Shown here one piece after another: positions 1 through 5,087 of a DNA stretch of 5,087 nt. The notes below the pieces were generated by a model. It made no database searches and was not told the origin of the DNA. It saw nothing but the letters and a program-made list of their open reading frames with translations. The position numbers and the translations under genes are program-made. The DNA comes from JACDAN01 sp035711385 (GTDB lineage: Bacteria > Actinomycetota > Thermoleophilia > Gaiellales > Gaiellaceae): positions 1 through 5,087 of the forward strand of contig DASTCG010000088.1 of assembly GCA_035711385.1 (NCBI GenBank), in the 5' to 3' direction. Position 1 is the first letter of the stretch. Each line of letters opens with the position of its first letter.

Positions 1-210
1 AAGAAGCTCGGAATCGCGGAAGATCGCGTTGTCGTGAACGTGGACAGATACGGGAATACGTCCTCCGGGTCGATCCCCCTGGCGCTCGCCGACGCGGAAG
101 CGGACGGCCGGCTCCGGAACAGCCCGCTCGTCCTGATGACCGGGATGGGCGCCGGCCTCACATGGGGTTCCGCCCTGATCGAGTGGACGGCGAACGGGAG
201 GACGACATGA
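1..210 (+). CDS. fabH: 3-oxoacyl-ACP synthase III (FabH), C-terminal part
   Basis: This is the last 69 codons of FabH, cut by the left edge of the window. FabH is the cytoplasmic enzyme that condenses an acyl-CoA primer with malonyl-ACP to start fatty-acid synthesis. Visible directly is the stretch NVDRYGNTSSGSIPLAL; its Asn (codon 55-57) matches the Asn of the Cys-His-Asn catalytic triad in the family, and the glycine-rich MGAGLTWGSALIEW ending is the usual FabH C-terminus. The catalytic Cys and His lie upstream of the window. The stop (TGA 208-210) overlaps the fabD start in ATGA, so the two genes are probably translated in a coupled way. Family assignment is firm; primer preference cannot be judged from this fragment. 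Confidence 0.93.
   Translation, partial: KKLGIAEDRVVVNVDRYGNTSSGSIPLALADAEADGRLRNSPLVLMTGMGAGLTWGSALIEWTANGRTT
196..201 (+). promoter_or_regulatory. Ribosome binding site of fabD
   Basis: GGGAGG lies 5 nt before ATG 207, inside the end of fabH. It decides the fabD start: the reading frame is open back to an ATG at 162, but that start has no such site and would add 15 residues (rich in Arg, Asp and Glu) that precede the conserved FabD N-terminus. Confidence 0.75.
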
Positions 211-1124
211 CGAAGGTCGCGTTTTGCTTCCCCGGCCAGGGGTCGCTGGAGGAAGGCATGGGCCGCGAGATCGCGGTCGCGGTGCCCGAGGCGATGGAGG
301 TGTACCGCGTGGGTAGCGAGGCGTCCGGCCTCGATCTCCAGAAGCTCTGCTTCGAGTCGCCGCTCGAGGACCTCGTGAAGACGGAGATCCAGCAGCCGGC
401 GCTCGTCGCCACGAGCCTCGCCGTGCTGGCTGCGCTCCGAGTGCGTGGGATCGCACCCGACTACGTGGTCGGCCATTCGGTCGGGGAGTTCGCCGCGATC
501 GCCGCTGCGAACTCGATCGACACGGCCGAGGCGATCGGCCTGGTCCGCGAGCGAGGCCTTGCGATGGCGGAGGCCGCGCGCGAGAGCGACGGCACGATGG
601 CCGCCATCCTCGGGCTCGACGACGAGGTCGTGGAGGAGCTCTGCGCGGAGATCGAGGGCGTCTGGCCCGCAAACTACAACTGCCCCGGGCAGATCGTCGT
701 GTCCGGCGAGGAGAGCGCGGTCGAGAAGCTGATCCACAAGGCGACGTCGCTCGGCGCGCGCCGCGCCGTCAAGCTGAAGGTGTCGGGGGCGTTCCACAGC
801 CCGCTCGTCGAGAAGGCGGCGGAAATGCTGAAGCCGGCCGTCGAACGCGTGCGCTTCAGCGACCCGGTCTCCCCGTTCATGTCCACGGTGACGGCGAAGA
901 TCGAGCCGGCGCAGCGCATGGCCGGACTGCTCGTGAGTCAGGTGACGGCGCCCGTGAAGTTCACGCAGGCGGCGCAGGGGCTCGTGAAGGAGGGCGTGAA
1001 GACGTTCGTCGAGGTCGGGCCCGGCAACGTCCTCTCGGGTTTAGTGAAACGAATCGACAAGACCGCCAAGGCAGTGTCCGTGAACAACCTCGCCGGCCTG
1101 AAGAAGGTCGAAGAGTCCATCTAG
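207..1124 (+). CDS. fabD: Malonyl-CoA:ACP transacylase (FabD)
   Basis: FabD moves malonyl from CoA to the phosphopantetheine arm of acyl carrier protein, supplying the extender unit for FabH and FabF. The 305-residue length is normal for the family. From ATG 207 the protein opens with MTKVAFCFPGQGS, the conserved N-terminal strand with the oxyanion-hole Gln (Q11). The nucleophile Ser91 sits in GHSVGEF (more often GHSLGE), the carboxylate-binding Arg is R116 in GLVRERG, and the catalytic His is H197 in SGAFHSPL. Near the C-terminus FVEVGPGNVLSGLVKRI is also a family signature. All residues needed for activity are present. It overlaps fabH by 4 bp and ends 4 bp before fabG, in a fab operon. Confidence 0.96.
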   Translation: MTKVAFCFPGQGSLEEGMGREIAVAVPEAMEVYRVGSEASGLDLQKLCFESPLEDLVKTEIQQPALVATSLAVLAALRVRGIAPDYVVGHSVGEFAAIAAANSIDTAEAIGLVRERGLAMAEAARESDGTMAAILGLDDEVVEELCAEIEGVWPANYNCPGQIVVSGEESAVEKLIHKATSLGARRAVKLKVSGAFHSPLVEKAAEMLKPAVERVRFSDPVSPFMSTVTAKIEPAQRMAGLLVSQVTAPVKFTQAAQGLVKEGVKTFVEVGPGNVLSGLVKRIDKTAKAVSVNNLAGLKKVEESI

Positions 1125-1128
1125 GGTC

Positions 1129-1857
1129 GTGGCGGCGTTCTGCTCTCTCGAAGGCCGGACGGCCCTCGTGACCGGCGGGTCACGCGGGATCGGCAAGGCG
1201 ATCGCCGCCGAGCTCGCGGAGGCCGGCGCGACCGTCGTGCTCGCCTACCGGTCGGGTGCGGACGAGGCGGAGGCGGTTGCCTCCGAGATCGGCGGGCGGG
1301 CCGTGCAGGCCGACATCTCGCAGCCCGAGGACGCGAAGCGGCTCGTCGAGGAGGCGGGAGACCTCGACATCCTCGTGAACAACGCGGGCGTCACGCGGGA
1401 CGGCTTGATCGCCCGCATGCCGGACGAGGACTGGCAGGTGGTGCTCGAGACGAACCTCGGCGGGACGTTCAACACCTGCCGGGCCGCGGTGCGCGGGATG
1501 ATGCGCCGGCGGAACGGGGCGATCGTCAACATCTCGAGCATCGTCGGGCTCCACGGCAACCCGGGCCAGACGAACTACTCCGCCTCCAAGGCCGGCATCA
1601 TCGGATTCACGAAGGCGCTCGCCCGTGAGCTCGGCAGCCGCGGCATTCGCGCGAACGTCGTCGCGCCGGGCTACGTGTCGACGCGGCTCACGACCGAGCT
1701 GCCGGAGGAGCTGCAGAACGCGATGCTCGCGAACACGCCGCTCGGCCGCTTCGGCGAGCCGGAGGACGTTGCGGGGGCGGTGCGGTTCCTCTGCTCGGAC
1801 GAAGCATCCTTCGTGACGGGCGAGGTGCTCCTCGTCGACGGAGGGCTGGGGATGTGA
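1129..1857 (+). CDS. fabG: 3-oxoacyl-ACP reductase (FabG)
   Basis: FabG reduces 3-ketoacyl-ACP to 3-hydroxyacyl-ACP with NADPH, the first reduction of each elongation cycle. It is a 242-residue classical short-chain dehydrogenase, the usual size. Seen in order: the cofactor loop TGGSRGIG (residues 15-22), the acidic/AD pair before the adenine pocket (AD 61-62), NNAG (84-87), and the catalytic tetrad Asn109, Ser137, Tyr150 and Lys154 (YSASK), then PG at 180-181 and the VDGGLGM ending. The start is GTG 1129, 4 bp after the fabD stop; the next in-frame GTG falls inside the cofactor-binding strand and would destroy the fold. No strong Shine-Dalgarno site is visible before it, so coupling to fabD translation is likely. 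SDR enzymes are hard to tell apart by sequence, but the position between fabD and fabF makes FabG the best call. Confidence 0.94.
   Translation: MAAFCSLEGRTALVTGGSRGIGKAIAAELAEAGATVVLAYRSGADEAEAVASEIGGRAVQADISQPEDAKRLVEEAGDLDILVNNAGVTRDGLIARMPDEDWQVVLETNLGGTFNTCRAAVRGMMRRRNGAIVNISSIVGLHGNPGQTNYSASKAGIIGFTKALARELGSRGIRANVVAPGYVSTRLTTELPEELQNAMLANTPLGRFGEPEDVAGAVRFLCSDEASFVTGEVLLVDGGLGM
1840..1845 (+). promoter_or_regulatory. Ribosome binding site of fabF
   Basis: GGAGGG lies within the last codons of fabG. It is 8 nt before GTG 1854 and 11 nt before ATG 1857, and 17 nt from the ATG at 1863, so it favours one of the first two starts for fabF. Confidence 0.55.
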
Positions 1858-3110
1858 TGAGCATGAACGGGCGCAGACGAGTCGTCATCACCGGCCTCGG
1901 GGCCCTGAGCCCGCTGGGGAACAACGTCGAGGCGACCTGGGAGAACCTCGTCGCGGGCCGATCGGGTGCGGCCCCGATCCAGCAGTTCGACCCCAGCGAG
2001 TTTGCGGTGCACTTCGCCTGCGAGCTGAAGGGCTTCGAGGCGACCGACTGGATCGAGAAGAAGCAGGCGCGGCGAATGGATCGCTTCACGCAGATGATCG
2101 TCGTGGCCGCGCTGCAGGCCCGAGACGACTCGGGGATCGACATCGAGGGCGAGGCCGACCAGATCGGGGCGTCGATCGCAACCGGGATCGGCGGCCTGAA
2201 GTCGTTCCAGGACTGCTACGACACCTTGATCGAGCGTGGGCCTGACCGGGTCAACCCTTTCTCGATTCCCCAGATCATCCCGAATATGGGTGCCGGCTGG
2301 GTCTCGATGTACCTCGGCACGCGCGGGCCGCTCTCGTCGCAGTGCACTGCCTGCGCGGCCTCGAACATGGCGATCGGCGAGGCCGCCGACGCGATCCGGC
2401 TTGGGCGCGCCGACGCGATGCTGGCCGGCGGGACCGAGGCCGGCATCACGAAGGTCGGGATCGCAGGCTTCAGCGCCATGCGAGCGCTCTCGCGGCGGAA
2501 CGACGCGCCCGAGGAGGCGAGCCGGCCGTTCGATGCCGGCCGCGACGGCTTCGTCATGGGCGAAGCCGCCGGCGTCGTCGTGTTGGAGGAGCTCGAGCAC
2601 GCCAAGGCCCGTGGGGCGAAGATCTACGGCGAGCTTCTCGGCTACGGGCTCTCGTCGGATGCGCGCCATGTCACGGAGCCGGATCCGACCGGCGACAATC
2701 CGGCGCGCGCGATGCGCATGGCGATGGGGGACGCCGGTGTCAATCCCGACGAGATCGACTACATCAACGCGCACGGGACCTCGACGCCGCTCGGCGACGC
2801 GAGCGAGACGCGTGTGATCAAGATCGCGCTCGGCGAGGAGAACGCACGCAAGACGCCGGTCTCCTCGACGAAGGGCGCGACCGGCCACTGCCTCGGTGCC
2901 GCCGGCGCGGTGGAGGCCATCTTCACGACGCTCGCAGTCCAGCGGAACACCCTGCCGCCGACGATCAACTACGACGAGCCCGATCCGGAGTGCGACCTCG
3001 ACTACATCCCGAACGAGGCGCGCGAGGCCGACGCGAAGACGGCGATCTCGAACTCGTTCGGGTTCGGCGGGCACAACGCCTGCATCGTCATCCGCGAGTT
3101 CGACGGTTGA
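1857..3110 (+). CDS. fabF: 3-oxoacyl-ACP synthase II (FabF)
   Basis: FabF condenses malonyl-ACP with a growing acyl-ACP, releasing CO2, and drives chain elongation. From ATG 1857 it is 417 residues, normal for the family. The thiolase-fold landmarks are complete: RRVVITGLGALSPLG at the N-terminus, the nucleophile Cys166 in TACAASN, the two catalytic His residues in NAHGTST (His306) and TGHCLGAAG (His344), Lys339 in STKGATGH, and the C-terminal SNSFGFGGHN. Both His residues mark the KAS I/II class rather than chain-length factors or KAS III. The start is ambiguous: GTG 1854, ATG 1857 and ATG 1863 all work. ATG 1857 shares one base with the fabG stop (TGATG), and GTG 1854 would overlap it by 4. 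No acpP gene separates it from fabG. Confidence 0.95.
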   Translation: MSMNGRRRVVITGLGALSPLGNNVEATWENLVAGRSGAAPIQQFDPSEFAVHFACELKGFEATDWIEKKQARRMDRFTQMIVVAALQARDDSGIDIEGEADQIGASIATGIGGLKSFQDCYDTLIERGPDRVNPFSIPQIIPNMGAGWVSMYLGTRGPLSSQCTACAASNMAIGEAADAIRLGRADAMLAGGTEAGITKVGIAGFSAMRALSRRNDAPEEASRPFDAGRDGFVMGEAAGVVVLEELEHAKARGAKIYGELLGYGLSSDARHVTEPDPTGDNPARAMRMAMGDAGVNPDEIDYINAHGTSTPLGDASETRVIKIALGEENARKTPVSSTKGATGHCLGAAGAVEAIFTTLAVQRNTLPPTINYDEPDPECDLDYIPNEAREADAKTAISNSFGFGGHNACIVIREFDG

Positions 3111-3114
3111 TCCG

Positions 3115-3129
3115 GCGCCGTTCCGGCGC
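3115..3129 (+). other. Small GC hairpin between fabF and the cyclase gene
   Basis: GCGCCG, loop TTC, CGGCGC forms a perfect 6-bp stem starting 4 nt after the fabF stop and ending 12 nt before GTG 3142. There is no T tract after it, so it is not a canonical intrinsic terminator. It could slow decay of the fab message, weakly attenuate read-through or limit ribosome access to the next start; it could also be chance in such GC-rich DNA. Confidence 0.35.
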
Positions 3130-3141
3130 GACGATGCAGAT

Positions 3142-4215
3142 GTGAACGCGCGAGCGCCGCTCCCGAGCGGAACGGTGACCTTTCTCTTCACCGACATCGA
3201 GCGATCGACCGACCATGCCCGCCGGCTCGGTTCCGAGTTCGGGGCATTACGGAGCGAGCACCGACGGGTCCTCCGTCAGGCGTTTGCCGATCACGGCGGA
3301 GTCGAGATCGACACGGCGGGGGATGGCTTCTTCGTTGTCTTCCAACGCGCTGCCGACGCGGTGAACGCGGCGGCCGCAGGGCAGCGAGCCCTCGACGAAA
3401 CTGAGTCGACGCGCGAAGCTCGCCTTCGGGTTCGCATGGGCCTTCACACTGCGGAGCCCTTTCTCGACGACGAGGGCTACGTCGGAGTGGGCGTCCACCG
3501 GGCCGCGCGGATCTGCGCGATCGCGCACGGCGGCCAGACGCTGATGTCCAATGCGACGGCCGGGATCGTCGAGGACCTCGGTCTGCACGGCGTACGCTTC
3601 CACGAGGTCGGTGAGCACCGGCTCAAGGACATGGAGCGGCCGCAGCGGCTGTTCCAGCTGGATGTCGAGGGTCTCGCCTCGGAGTTTCCGCCTCTTCAGG
3701 ACAGGTCGCACTATTTTGGGACGCTGCTCGCAACGGACCTTGCCGGGTGGAGCAACGTCCTCCGAGGGCTCGGAGACGAAGCGGCCCTCATGGCCGCTTT
3801 GCGGTACCAAGCCATGGTCAGTGAGGCGGCGGAGGCGCACGGCGGCCGCGCCGTGGAGGCTGTCGGCGACTTTGCTCTGGCCCTGTTCGAACGACCAGGG
3901 GATGCCGTTCGGGCCGCGGTCGTCGTTCGCAAGGCCCTCGAAGAGAAGCCTTGGATTCCCGACGAGCATCGGTGCCCGCTTCGGTGCGGTGTCCACTCAG
4001 GCCGCCTCGTCTCTCTGCAGGGCGGGCACCTCGGATCCGTTGCGGCTCACACGGCTCGGCTCTGCGAGCTCGCCGAGCCAGGGGAGATTCTCGTCTCCAC
4101 CGCGACGGAGGCACTGCTCGAAGGAGAGGTGCCAGAGTTCGGGCTGCGTGATCTGGGTGAGCGCACGCTTGCCGGACGAGACCGGCCGGAGCGGGTCTTC
4201 GCCGTCTCAGACTAG
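3142..4215 (+). CDS. Protein with tandem class III nucleotidyl-cyclase homology domains
   Basis: The protein has 357 residues, no signal peptide and no membrane segment. Domain 1 (about 9-175) starts with TVTFLFTDIERST and carries both metal-binding Asp residues (D18; D61 in AGDGFF) and the transition-state Arg (R123 in VHRAARI). The position that is Lys in canonical adenylyl cyclases is Asp57, and the usual Asn is His119, a variant I know from many actinobacterial relatives annotated as adenylate/guanylate cyclase. Domain 2 (about 190-355) repeats the layout: D199 in ATDLAGWS, D243 in VGDFALALF and R306 in HTARL. Glu239 replaces the Lys and Ala302 the Asn, so it is probably weaker or non-catalytic. 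GTG 3142 is chosen because the family core begins about 8 residues later and no in-frame ATG lies close by; its ribosome site is weak. It sits 31 bp after fabF on the same strand. Cyclase activity and its product are unproven; a role as a nucleotide-binding regulator is possible. Confidence 0.82.
   Translation: MNARAPLPSGTVTFLFTDIERSTDHARRLGSEFGALRSEHRRVLRQAFADHGGVEIDTAGDGFFVVFQRAADAVNAAAAGQRALDETESTREARLRVRMGLHTAEPFLDDEGYVGVGVHRAARICAIAHGGQTLMSNATAGIVEDLGLHGVRFHEVGEHRLKDMERPQRLFQLDVEGLASEFPPLQDRSHYFGTLLATDLAGWSNVLRGLGDEAALMAALRYQAMVSEAAEAHGGRAVEAVGDFALALFERPGDAVRAAVVVRKALEEKPWIPDEHRCPLRCGVHSGRLVSLQGGHLGSVAAHTARLCELAEPGEILVSTATEALLEGEVPEFGLRDLGERTLAGRDRPERVFAVSD
4212..4215. other. CTAG shared by two convergent stop codons
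   Basis: The cyclase gene ends with TAG at 4213-4215. Read on the minus strand, the same CTAG gives TAG at 4214-4212, closing the frame that encodes the GLFLSYFLPQPRPD tail of the broken regulator. The palindrome CTAG serves as the stop on both strands. There is no intergenic space and no visible bidirectional terminator here. Confidence 0.6.
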
Positions 4216-4391
4216 TCCGGCCGCGGCTGCGGCAGGAAGTAGCTCAGGAACAAACCTGCCGTGCGTGCTGCGGGGCGTTGAGGCGCTCGCGGGTAAGGAA
4301 GGGCTCGAGCAGCACCAGGGCCCTTGCCACCGCTCGCCCTTCCCGGTCATCCGGGATCTCGAAGAAGGACACCCTTCCCCACTGCCTGCCC
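4212..4391 (-). pseudogene. Displaced C-terminal remains of the winged-helix regulator
   Basis: Reading on past the DNA-binding domain, the frame shifted by one base at the GGG run (4389-4391) gives GRQWGRVSFFEIPDDREG, then VARALVLLEPFLTRERL (LLEPFLTRE at 4312-4286), before stopping at 4246-4244. From 4256 the original frame resumes with GLFLSYFLPQPRPD and TAG at 4214-4212. From memory of actinobacterial winged-helix proteins of about 180-200 residues, FEIPDD follows the wing, while an LLEPF-x-TRE element and an FLP ending lie at the far C-terminus. Here the first two are only about 10 residues apart, so roughly 50-60 residues between them seem lost. The codons in each piece are G/C-ending, as expected of former coding DNA. 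Sequencing error could explain the single-base shifts but not the missing middle. Confidence 0.62.
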
Positions 4392-4607
4392 GATGCGCCC
4401 GTCGGCTTCGACGAGACCGAACCGCTCCAGCTCGCGGAGCTGGGCCGCGACGTCCGATGGGGTCTCCTCGCCTTCCGCGGCCAGTCCTTCGGAGCTCATC
4501 GGTCCTGCGCGGCGAAGGCGGTCGAGGAGCGCAAGCCGCTTCGGCTGGGCCAACGCTCGCATGGCCTCGGGATCCGTGAGGACGACGTCGCCGGCCGCGT
4601 TCAGCAT
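4347..4607 (-). CDS. ArsR-like winged-helix DNA-binding protein, truncated by frameshift
   Basis: This is the open N-terminal part of the regulator, 86 residues from ATG 4607. The sequence VVLTDPEAMRALAQPKRLAL opens the typical ArsR-like fold, with LLDRLRRAGPMSSEGLAAEG (about 27-46) as helices before recognition, ETPSDVAAQLRELERFGLVE (48-67) as recognition helix and following helix, and ADGRIG as the start of the wing. No metal-binding Cys pair is seen. After residue 73 the frame loses family likeness and ends at TGA 4349-4347, while recognisable sequence continues in another frame, so the stop appears to be the product of a frameshift. If made, the product would have the DNA-binding helices but lack the ligand or dimer part. 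It is transcribed away from the HAD gene and convergent with the cyclase gene. No good ribosome site precedes the ATG. Confidence 0.6.
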   Translation of the reverse strand: MLNAAGDVVLTDPEAMRALAQPKRLALLDRLRRAGPMSSEGLAAEGEETPSDVAAQLRELERFGLVEADGRIGQAVGKGVLLRDPG

Positions 4608-4611
4608 CGCT

Positions 4612-4635
4612 CTAGCTTGCCAACGGCGCCGCTAG
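4612..4635. promoter_or_regulatory. Inverted repeat in the divergent spacer
   Basis: CTAGC (4612-4616) and GCTAG (4631-4635) form a perfect 5-bp inverted repeat with a 14-bp spacer, in the 37-bp gap between the two divergent starts. ArsR-type proteins bind such dyads near their own promoters, so it is a candidate operator. Arms this short can arise by chance, and I see no convincing -35/-10 pair for either gene. Confidence 0.28.
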
Positions 4636-4644
4636 GTTTCGAGC

Positions 4645-5087
4645 GTGGAGCGCTGGGCGACCTTCGACTGCTACGGGACCCTGATCGACTGGAACGGCGG
4701 GATCCGCCGCGAACTCACGCGCCTGTTCGGCGAGGAGCGGGCCGACGGGCTGCTGCACCGGTACCACGAGCTCGAGCCGGAGCTCGAGGCCGACGGGACG
4801 CTGACGTACCGGGAGGTGCTGACGGCGGCCCTCGAGCGGCTCGTGGAGGAGCAGGGAGCGGACCTTGCAGAGCCCGACGCGCTCGCTCGCTCCCTTCCCT
4901 CGTGGGAGCCGTTCCCCGAGGTTCGACCGGCGCTCGAGGAGGCCCACGGTCGCGGTTGGCGGCTCGCGATCCTCTCCAACACCGACCCGGACTTCATCGC
5001 AGCGTCGAAGGAGCGGATCGGCGTCCCGTTCGACGAGACCGTCACCGCGTCGGAGATCGGCTCGTACAAGCCGGCGCACGGCCACTG
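4645..5087 (+). CDS. HAD-superfamily hydrolase, haloacid dehalogenase type, N-terminal part
   Basis: The first 147 complete codons are present; the gene runs off the right edge. Motif I is FDCYGTLIDW with nucleophile Asp8. The position two residues later is Tyr10, as in L-2-haloacid dehalogenases (DxYGT), where HAD phosphatases usually have a second Asp. Motif II is LAILSNTDP (Ser111, Asn112) and motif III SEIGSYKPAHGH (Lys142). The cap region (about 16-90) is rich in Glu, Leu and Arg and looks helical. The motif IV Asp residues are outside the window. GTG 4645 is the only likely start, since a TAG in frame lies at 4633-4635 and no other start codon falls between. The protein is probably cytoplasmic and cleaves a carbon-halogen or related bond; the actual substrate is unknown, and many such proteins are called only HAD family hydrolase. 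Confidence 0.85.
   Translation, partial: MERWATFDCYGTLIDWNGGIRRELTRLFGEERADGLLHRYHELEPELEADGTLTYREVLTAALERLVEEQGADLAEPDALARSLPSWEPFPEVRPALEEAHGRGWRLAILSNTDPDFIAASKERIGVPFDETVTASEIGSYKPAHGH

Noticed and set aside
162..206. N-terminal extension of FabD from ATG 162
   Set aside because: The added 15 residues lie inside fabH coding sequence and precede the conserved MTKVAF start; the GGGAGG site is placed for ATG 207.
2896..3141. Upstream extension of the cyclase frame into fabF
   Set aside because: The extension is Ser/Arg/Thr-rich shadow translation of the fabF 3' end, unlike any cyclase N-terminus; GTG 3142 fits the family.
1671..3197. 508-codon open frame on the minus strand opposite fabF
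   Set aside because: It is a long shadow frame typical of GC-rich DNA. Its translation is rich in Arg, Ala and Asp with no recognisable fold, and the opposite strand encodes a complete FabF with all catalytic residues.
3551..4579. 342-codon + strand frame overlapping the cyclase and regulator genes
   Set aside because: Low-complexity Arg/Ser/Pro translation in the wrong frame of the cyclase gene, with no domain likeness.
4617..4638. TTGCCA and TAGGTT as a promoter for the HAD gene
   Set aside because: Spacing between them is only about 10 bp and the second element is a poor -10 match, so no promoter is claimed.
4612..5085. Minus-strand open frame opposite the HAD gene
   Set aside because: The + strand encodes clear HAD motifs I to III; the antisense product has no recognisable features.

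Overview
The window comes from a very GC-rich bacterial chromosome. Codon third positions are almost all G or C, GTG starts are frequent, and stops overlap starts. Protein motifs (FabF with TACAASN around the catalytic Cys, a cyclase-homology protein opening with TVTFLFTDIE, an ArsR-like winged-helix gene) fit a high-GC Gram-positive lineage, probably Actinobacteria and perhaps close to Thermoleophilia/Gaiellales. That placement is inference from motif style, not from a search.

Positions 1-3110 are a tightly packed type II fatty-acid synthesis operon on the + strand: the 3' end of fabH (1-210), fabD (207-1124), fabG (GTG start, 1129-1857) and fabF (about 1857-3110). FabD loads malonyl groups onto ACP, FabH makes the first condensation, FabF elongates and FabG reduces the 3-keto product. 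Junctions overlap or are only 4 bp apart, so translation is probably coupled. No acyl-carrier-protein gene lies between fabG and fabF, where many operons carry acpP.

After a 31-bp gap holding a small GC hairpin, position 3142 starts a 357-residue protein with two tandem class III nucleotidyl-cyclase homology domains. Its codon use is visibly looser than that of the fab genes, and several cyclase specificity residues are non-canonical.

Positions 4212-4607 on the minus strand hold what looks like a decaying winged-helix regulator. The N-terminal DNA-binding domain is open (4347-4607). The rest survives in two other reading segments: a shifted frame with an FEIPDD stretch and an LLEPFLTRE stretch, and a return to the first frame for a YFLPQPRPD tail. 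The tail's TAG overlaps the convergent cyclase TAG inside one CTAG. This pattern implies at least two frameshifts and probably an internal deletion.

A 37-bp divergent spacer separates it from the start (GTG 4645) of a HAD-superfamily hydrolase of the haloacid-dehalogenase type, which runs off the right edge. I see no tRNA, rRNA, CRISPR or insertion sequence. The fatty-acid part is ordinary; the regulator remnant and the tandem cyclase are the parts most worth a second look.
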